Origin: an uncultured Anaerolineaceae bacterium
Lineage (GTDB): Bacteria > Chloroflexota > Anaerolineae > Anaerolineales > Anaerolineaceae
Reading direction: 5' to 3'
NCBI GenBank assembly: GCA_937907495.1
Contig: CALESS010000119.1
Span: 1-5,748 of the forward strand
Length of the DNA: 5,748 nt
The notes below the pieces were generated by a model. It was not told the origin of the DNA and searched no databases. It saw only the letters and a list, made by a program, of their open reading frames with translations. This document shows positions 1-3,208 of the stretch, piece after piece (the stretch's first letter is position 1; each line of letters begins with the position of its first letter). Made by a program: the position numbers and the translations under genes.

Positions 1-316
1 CCACCACCATAATGCCGGCATCCACTACCCGCAAACCCGAAATCACTTCGCCTACAAAATCGGCGTATCCGGGGGTATCCAGCACATTGATCTTGTGATC
101 CTTGTACTCCACCGGGATGACCGAGGTGTAGAGTGAAATCTTACGTCGAACTTCCTCTTCGTCAAAGTCCGAGGCGGTTGTGCCGTCTTCAATTCTGCCG
201 AGGCGGGTGGTAGCTCCAGTGAAATGAAGGAAAGCTTCCGCCAGCATGGTTTTGCCCGCGCTGAGGTGTCCCGACAGCGCGATATTGCGAATCAAACTAG
301 TCGTATACTCTTTCAT
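1..316 (-). CDS. EF-G-like translation GTPase (EF-G-2/FusA2-type), N-terminal part only
   Basis: This is the first 105 codons of a translational GTPase, cut by the left window edge. The start ATG at 316-314 opens MKEYTTSLIRNIALSGH. The P-loop is GHLSAGKT (residues 16-23) and switch II carries DTPGYADFVGE (80-90), which together mark an EF-G-family G domain. Two positions differ from canonical EF-G: the switch I RGITI segment reads RRKISL (57-62), so Ser61 sits where Thr is usual, and the catalytic switch II His is Tyr84. Both, with the YADFVGE string, resemble the EF-G-2 paralogue class (Thermus EF-G-2, mycobacterial FusA2) rather than the essential elongation factor. Family members bind ribosomes and GTP, but their physiological role is not settled. 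A purine-rich stretch (GGAGAAAAGGGA) precedes the ATG, and a strong promoter lies 40-70 bases upstream. Family assignment is secure; the EF-G-2 subclass is likely. Confidence 0.9.
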   Translation of the reverse strand, partial: MKEYTTSLIRNIALSGHLSAGKTMLAEAFLHFTGATTRLGRIEDGTTASDFDEEEVRRKISLYTSVIPVEYKDHKINVLDTPGYADFVGEVISGLRVVDAGIMVV

Positions 317-356
317 TGATTCCCTTTTCTCCAACCTGCATGATATCCGAAGTTAT

Positions 357-385
357 ATTCTAAATGATGGAGCCGATCTTGTCAA
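357..385 (-). promoter_or_regulatory. sigma-70-type promoter for the EF-G-like gene
   Basis: On the minus strand a perfect -35 hexamer TTGACA (385-380) is followed after exactly 17 bp by TAGAAT (362-357), which matches five of six bases of the -10 consensus. Transcription would start near 350, giving a 5' leader of about 34 nt that includes the purine-rich ribosome-binding stretch at about 331-321. Position, spacing and orientation all fit the divergent gene at 316. It is the best promoter match in the window, but it is a sequence prediction only. Confidence 0.75.
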
Positions 386-420
386 AGGCAAACCCGACCG
401 GCAGTGGTGGGCTGGTTAAT

Positions 421-452
421 CGGCGGCGCTCGCCAGCCATTCTTCGCCGCCG
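421..452. repeat. GC-rich inverted repeat in the divergent intergenic region
   Basis: CGGCGGCG (421-428) is repeated as its exact reverse complement CGCCGCCG (445-452) around a 16-base spacer. Neither strand has a T run after the stem, so it is not a typical intrinsic terminator. It lies upstream of both divergent genes, so an operator or a structured RNA end is possible, but in GC-rich DNA an 8-bp match of simple CGG/CCG composition can occur by chance. Confidence 0.35.
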
Positions 453-532
453 CCCTCCCCTCCCCGCACGGGCATAATGCACCGGATGTAGATCATGGTC
501 ATCTGTTGTAATGAGCCTCTCCAGAATCCGCC

Positions 533-547
533 AAAATCCGATACAAT
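533..547 (+). promoter_or_regulatory. candidate promoter box AAAAT-N4-TACAAT before the WD40 lipoprotein gene
   Basis: TACAAT at 542-547 resembles a -10 element and would place the start of transcription near 554, about 49 nt before the TTG start codon at 603. No recognisable -35 hexamer lies 16-18 bp upstream. An AAAAT motif (533-537) lies four bases before the box, the same arrangement as at 1495-1509 ahead of the methyltransferase gene. Support is from sequence pattern only. Confidence 0.4.
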
Positions 548-593
548 TACCCGCAACCGCTACTCGATTATCGTCGCTTCTTTTGATCTACTT

Positions 594-605
594 GGAGTTC
601 GCTTG
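594..605 (+). promoter_or_regulatory. ribosome binding site selecting the TTG start
   Basis: GGAG at 594-597 precedes TTG at 603-605 with a five-base spacer. The upstream in-frame ATG at 495 has no comparable site and would add 36 non-signal residues in front of the lipoprotein signal peptide, so this site decides the start. Confidence 0.75.
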
Positions 606-1463
606 AAAATCAAAACCATCCTTTTATTGACCCTCACCATACTTATTCTGCTGGCTGGCTGCGCCCCCGCCCCCCTCACGGCGGATCAAGTCCCCGGCGC
701 CCTTCCCCCATCGGCTTCCAACCCCATCTCCGTACAGCGTTTGGCATGGCTGGCGGATGGAACATCCGTGCTGGCGGGCAATGGCTCCAGCCTGCTCTGG
801 TTGGACCCCGTCAACCTGACCGAACAAGACCGTCTCGAGCTGGGCGAGCCGGTGGAAGGTTTACTGGTCAACCCCGCCGGGGATCAACTGCTGGTACTGA
901 TTGACCCCGCCCGCGCCCTGGTGGTTGACCTTGCCCTTCGCCAGGTCAGCCTGCCCGCTGAAGCCTGGCGGGAGATCACTAACTTCTGCCCTCCCGGCCA
1001 AAGCCTGGATGTGGTTAACTTCCAGAATGCCTACTGTGGCACGGATGCCCTCAAAACCGCCGTCAAAGCTGCCAACAAGAAGTGGCAAAAAGCCATTCGC
1101 GGCGGCGGCACGGTGGAACGCATTGCCCCGGATGGCAGCGCCTGGGCGCTGGGCCTTGGCGGCATCAGCGAGGCCACCAGCTGGTTGGTTGACCTTGAAA
1201 GCAAAGAGCTGCGCTATAAGTTCATTGTTGAGGGCGGGGATATTGTGTCCGTCAATGGTGCCCTGGCGCTGGCCTTTGCCCCGGATTCGCGCACCCTGGC
1301 GATGGCGGATTTAAGCGGCCTGGTCACGCTCTGGGATGTTACGAGCGGCGAGCGGTTGGAAACTTTCGCCTCGGGTGAACTGGCAATTGACCTGGCCTTC
1401 TCCCCCGATGGCAGGACGATTGCCATGAGCAGCAAGGAAAAGGTCTTGCTCTTCTCACGCTAG
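603..1463 (+). CDS. WD40-repeat-like lipoprotein
   Basis: This encodes a 286-residue secreted lipoprotein. I chose the TTG at 603 rather than the in-frame ATG at 495 because GGAG (594-597) lies five bases before it and the protein then opens with a textbook lipoprotein signal: basic MKIK, a hydrophobic run, and lipobox LAGC with acylated Cys20. A Pro/Ala-rich linker (21-42) follows. The rest is beta-propeller-like: 'AWLADGTSVLAG...LLWLD' at 48-68, 'FAPDSRTLAMAD...VTLWDV' at 225-245 and 'AFSPDGRTIAMSS' at 265-277 are clear WD40/YVTN-type blades, with about five recognisable. A less regular segment (about 118-168) holds Cys129 and Cys145 and a Lys/Ala-rich helix-like stretch that interrupts the blades. 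The protein should sit on the outer face of the cytoplasmic membrane as a binding scaffold; its partner is unknown. It is shorter than a typical seven-bladed propeller plus linker, so the propeller may be small or degenerate. Confidence 0.85.
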   Translation: MKIKTILLLTLTILILLAGCAPAPLTADQVPGALPPSASNPISVQRLAWLADGTSVLAGNGSSLLWLDPVNLTEQDRLELGEPVEGLLVNPAGDQLLVLIDPARALVVDLALRQVSLPAEAWREITNFCPPGQSLDVVNFQNAYCGTDALKTAVKAANKKWQKAIRGGGTVERIAPDGSAWALGLGGISEATSWLVDLESKELRYKFIVEGGDIVSVNGALALAFAPDSRTLAMADLSGLVTLWDVTSGERLETFASGELAIDLAFSPDGRTIAMSSKEKVLLFSR

Positions 1464-1464
1464 A

Positions 1465-1480
1465 AGAGACGGCGGTCTCT
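1465..1480 (+). terminator. small hairpin after the WD40 lipoprotein stop codon (weak terminator candidate)
   Basis: AGAGAC (1465-1470) pairs perfectly with GTCTCT (1475-1480) around a GGCG tetraloop, two bases after the TAG stop at 1461-1463. The following bases (CCTAATATCC) are not a real T tract, so efficient intrinsic termination is doubtful. Attenuation, or protection of the upstream mRNA's 3' end, is an alternative. The hairpin ends 23 bases before the TACAAT box of the next gene. Confidence 0.35.
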
Positions 1481-1494
1481 CCTAATATCCTTCA

Positions 1495-1509
1495 AAAATA
1501 AGCTACAAT
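1495..1509 (+). promoter_or_regulatory. candidate leaderless promoter (AAAAT-N4-TACAAT) for the methyltransferase gene
   Basis: TACAAT at 1504-1509 ends six bases before the ATG at 1516. With the usual 6-8 base distance from a -10 box, transcription would start at or next to the A of the start codon, giving a leaderless mRNA. This fits the absence of any Shine-Dalgarno sequence in the bases before the ATG. No -35 hexamer is visible. The preceding AAAAT (1495-1499) and the spacing match the box at 533-547. Confidence 0.5.
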
Positions 1510-1515
1510 AAAACC

Positions 1516-2097
1516 ATGAAAGACTGGTTGCGCCGCATTTATTTCAACCTGGCTTACCTGGGCCATCCCCGCTGGGATACTCAACAATCCCCCCCTGAAC
1601 TACTGGAGTTCATGCAATCCCATCCCCCGGGCCGGGCGCTGGACCTGGGTTGCGGTACGGGCACCAACCTGGCGACCCTGGCAGAGGGCGGCTGGCAGGT
1701 GACGGGGGTGGATTTTGCCCCCCTCGCCACCCACCTTGCCCGCCGGCGGCTGAAGCAGCGCAGTCTGCCCGGCAAGGTGATCACCTCGGATGTGGTCCAT
1801 CTTCCCCCCTTCCCTGCCCCTTTTGACCTGGTCTTGGATATCGGCTGTTACCATAACCTCAACCTGGTGGACCGCCTGGCCTACGGCCACAATCTCGAAC
1901 GGCTGCTTTCCAACCGCGGGGTGTGGCTGGTGTATGTTCATCAGCGCCCTTCCCCTAACACCACCCTCGGCGTGACGGAGGAGGATATTGCATCTCTGCA
2001 GGAGCGCTTTCAACTTTTGGACCGCCGGGATGGGCTGGATGGGCTGCGGAAATCCAGTTGGTTGTGGTTTCAATTGCCCATTATGGAGGAAACATGA
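1516..2097 (+). CDS. class I SAM-dependent methyltransferase
   Basis: This 193-residue protein has a Rossmann-fold methyltransferase core. Motif I is ALDLGCGTGTN (residues 41-51), the acidic ribose-binding residue is Asp66 in VTGVDF, the motif after strand 3 is SDVVHLPPF (91-99), and strand 4 reads FDLVLDIGCYHNL (103-115). The N-terminal lead-in with PRWDT...SPPELLEF (18-32) is part of the small family as I remember it, which supports the ATG at 1516 over the internal Met33. The length fits a minimal methyltransferase without a substrate-recognition domain. No residue identifies the substrate; small molecules or a cell-wall or lipid component are possible. It has no Shine-Dalgarno site and appears leaderless. 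Its TGA overlaps the ATG of the downstream lipoprotein (ATGA at 2094-2097), so the two are probably co-translated. The fold is certain; the reaction target is unknown. Confidence 0.9.
   Translation: MKDWLRRIYFNLAYLGHPRWDTQQSPPELLEFMQSHPPGRALDLGCGTGTNLATLAEGGWQVTGVDFAPLATHLARRRLKQRSLPGKVITSDVVHLPPFPAPFDLVLDIGCYHNLNLVDRLAYGHNLERLLSNRGVWLVYVHQRPSPNTTLGVTEEDIASLQERFQLLDRRDGLDGLRKSSWLWFQLPIMEET
2085..2096 (+). promoter_or_regulatory. strong ribosome binding site for the second lipoprotein
   Basis: GGAGG at 2085-2089 lies four bases before ATG 2094-2096, inside the last codons of the methyltransferase gene. It fixes the start at 2094 rather than the in-frame GTG at 2058, and together with the ATGA overlap suggests translational coupling. 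Confidence 0.8.
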
Positions 2098-2663
2098 AGC
2101 GGGTGCTGCTGCTGTTGCTGGTCAGCCTGCTGCTCGCAGGCTGCAAAGCCTGGGTTTCGCGGTGGGCGCCCGTTCCAACCGGCTTCCCCACCCCGCCCAT
2201 CCAGCTCTCCGCCACCCCGCTGCCCAGCCCCACATTTGACCCCCGCTTGTGCATCCTGGTGGAAGACTTCCGTCCGCTGCCAGATCTCTCCGCGGATTTA
2301 TTGGATCTCTACGATCAGCAAGGGTTTCGGGATATTGACCTGTGGGCCGAAGCCTATGGTCAGATCTGCCTGGATGAGAACAAACAATCGCGGGATTTCT
2401 TCCCCCGCCAGACAAATATCCGCCTGGGGATGAGCATTGCCTCGTTGGAAGACCCCCAGGCTGTTGGAATTCAACTTCGTGAAGTTTTGGGTGTACTGAC
2501 TTCCGTTCCGCAGGAAGAACTGCCAGGGGCGGATATCGGCACCTTGAGCGTCACCTTCTTCGCCGCAGGCCAGCAGGCGCTATACATCTTTCCGCTCGAT
2601 CTCGGCCGCCGGGCTTATGACCAGGGCCTGACCGGGGAGGATTTGCTCGCGGTGCTGCGCTAA
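2094..2663 (+). CDS. small lipoprotein of unknown function
   Basis: This 189-residue protein begins with a clear lipoprotein signal: MKR, a run of Leu/Val, and lipobox LLAGC with Cys17 as the lipid-modified residue. A Pro/Thr/Ser-rich linker (about 25-50) should span the cell-wall zone. The globular part (51-189) contains Cys53 (RLCILVEDF) and Cys92 (QICLD), which could form a disulfide outside the cell, then amphipathic segments such as LSADLLDLYDQQGF (65-78) and a C-terminal half with strand-like LSVTFFAAGQQALYIFPLDL. I do not recognise the family and see no catalytic motif. It starts within the methyltransferase stop codon behind a strong GGAGG site, so it is very likely the second gene of that operon. 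Its TAA stop overlaps the stop codon of the convergent GNAT gene by four bases. Confidence 0.8.
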   Translation: MKRVLLLLLVSLLLAGCKAWVSRWAPVPTGFPTPPIQLSATPLPSPTFDPRLCILVEDFRPLPDLSADLLDLYDQQGFRDIDLWAEAYGQICLDENKQSRDFFPRQTNIRLGMSIASLEDPQAVGIQLREVLGVLTSVPQEELPGADIGTLSVTFFAAGQQALYIFPLDLGRRAYDQGLTGEDLLAVLR

Positions 2664-2685
2664 CCGCTGGCAAACAAATCCTTTT
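2638..2685 (+). terminator. candidate plus-strand terminator spanning the convergent stop codons
   Basis: AGGATTTG (2638-2645) and its exact reverse complement CAAATCCT (2675-2682) form an imperfect palindrome centred on the overlapping stops. The stem can extend inward past two single mismatches (T2647-A2673, then GC 2649-2650 with GC 2670-2671). Alternatively, GCGGT (2649-2653) can pair with ACCGC (2663-2667) as an inner hairpin. A short T run (2682-2685) follows on the plus strand, so it could stop transcription of the lipoprotein operon inside the end of the GNAT gene. The T run is short and the stem imperfect. Confidence 0.35.
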
Positions 2686-3208
2686 CCATGCGCCAGGCAG
2701 GTTCATGCACCTGCTGGAGATTCCCATCGTCGTCCTTGTAATACCAGGTGCCGGGTTCATCCGCCACCAACTCATACCCATGCCGAGCGTAGAATTGCTG
2801 ACCGCGCAGGTTATCCTTGGCTACGTTCAGGCATAACCAGCGCATCCGGCGGCTGAGAGTCTCTTCTTCCACCGCCTGCAGCAGCTTTGCCCCCACCCCC
2901 GCCGAGCGGAATTCCGGTCGTACCCGGAACGAGAAGAAATAAGCCCGGCTGATGCCATCCGCCAGTTCCTTGCGGTCACAACTGAACTGAATAAAAACCT
3001 GCCCAATCACGCCCCGATCAGGCAGCACCGCCACCCACATACTGGCTTTTCCCCGGCGCATCCGCTGGTAGGTGTCGGCATACACCTGGCGGAATCGGCG
3101 GTATTCACCTTCCCATTCCAGGGCTGGTAAATCTTCATGGCGCAACCGTCGGATGATGATCTGCTCCCTCCAGTCAGCTGGAGCAATACGCTGGATTGTC
3201 TCGGTCAT
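2660..3208 (-). CDS. GNAT-family N-acetyltransferase
   Basis: This encodes a 182-residue acetyl-CoA-dependent acetyltransferase. The start ATG at 3208-3206 is chosen because it overlaps the upstream stop as ATGA and has GAGG (3216-3213) four bases ahead. A longer reading from 3298 would add 30 low-complexity residues lying in another frame of the upstream gene. The N-terminal part IIIRRLRHEDLPAL (17-30) is a typical GNAT strand-helix opening. Motif A is FRVRPEFRSAGVGAKLLQAV (94-113), with the pyrophosphate-binding R-S-A-G-V-G-A loop, and motif B is LNVAKDNLRGQQFYARHGYEL (127-147), including the characteristic N-xx-A/G-xx-FY-xx-GY pattern. Length is normal for a single-domain GNAT. The substrate cannot be read from the sequence; protein N-termini, amino acids or antibiotics are all possible. 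Coupling to the tRNA nucleotidyltransferase gene suggests shared expression but not necessarily shared function. Confidence 0.9.
   Translation of the reverse strand: MTETIQRIAPADWREQIIIRRLRHEDLPALEWEGEYRRFRQVYADTYQRMRRGKASMWVAVLPDRGVIGQVFIQFSCDRKELADGISRAYFFSFRVRPEFRSAGVGAKLLQAVEEETLSRRMRWLCLNVAKDNLRGQQFYARHGYELVADEPGTWYYKDDDGNLQQVHEPAWRMEKDLFASG

Noticed and set aside
473..478. CATAAT as a -10 element
   Set aside because: No -35 match is found 16-18 bp upstream, and it lies in a GC-rich stretch far from the selected start codon.
495..602. N-terminal extension of the WD40 lipoprotein from ATG 495
   Set aside because: The 36 extra residues do not look like a signal peptide, no ribosome site precedes 495, and a TTG with GGAG and a perfect lipoprotein signal follows at 603. 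The candidate promoter at 542-547 would also lie inside it.
901..1314. 137-residue plus-strand frame within the WD40 lipoprotein
   Set aside because: It is a Trp/Arg/Pro-rich alternate frame of a well-supported gene and looks like a codon-composition artefact.
1612..1614. Internal ATG (Met33) as the methyltransferase start, with a normal leader
   Set aside because: It would remove the family-like N-terminal PRWDT...SPPELL segment, and no good ribosome site precedes it.
1600..2073. 157-residue minus-strand frame inside the methyltransferase gene
   Set aside because: The plus strand encodes a complete methyltransferase with all motifs; the antisense frame has no recognisable domain.
2058..2093. 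GTG 2058 start of the second lipoprotein
   Set aside because: It would put 12 residues in front of a classic lipoprotein signal; GGAGG four bases before ATG 2094 is decisive.
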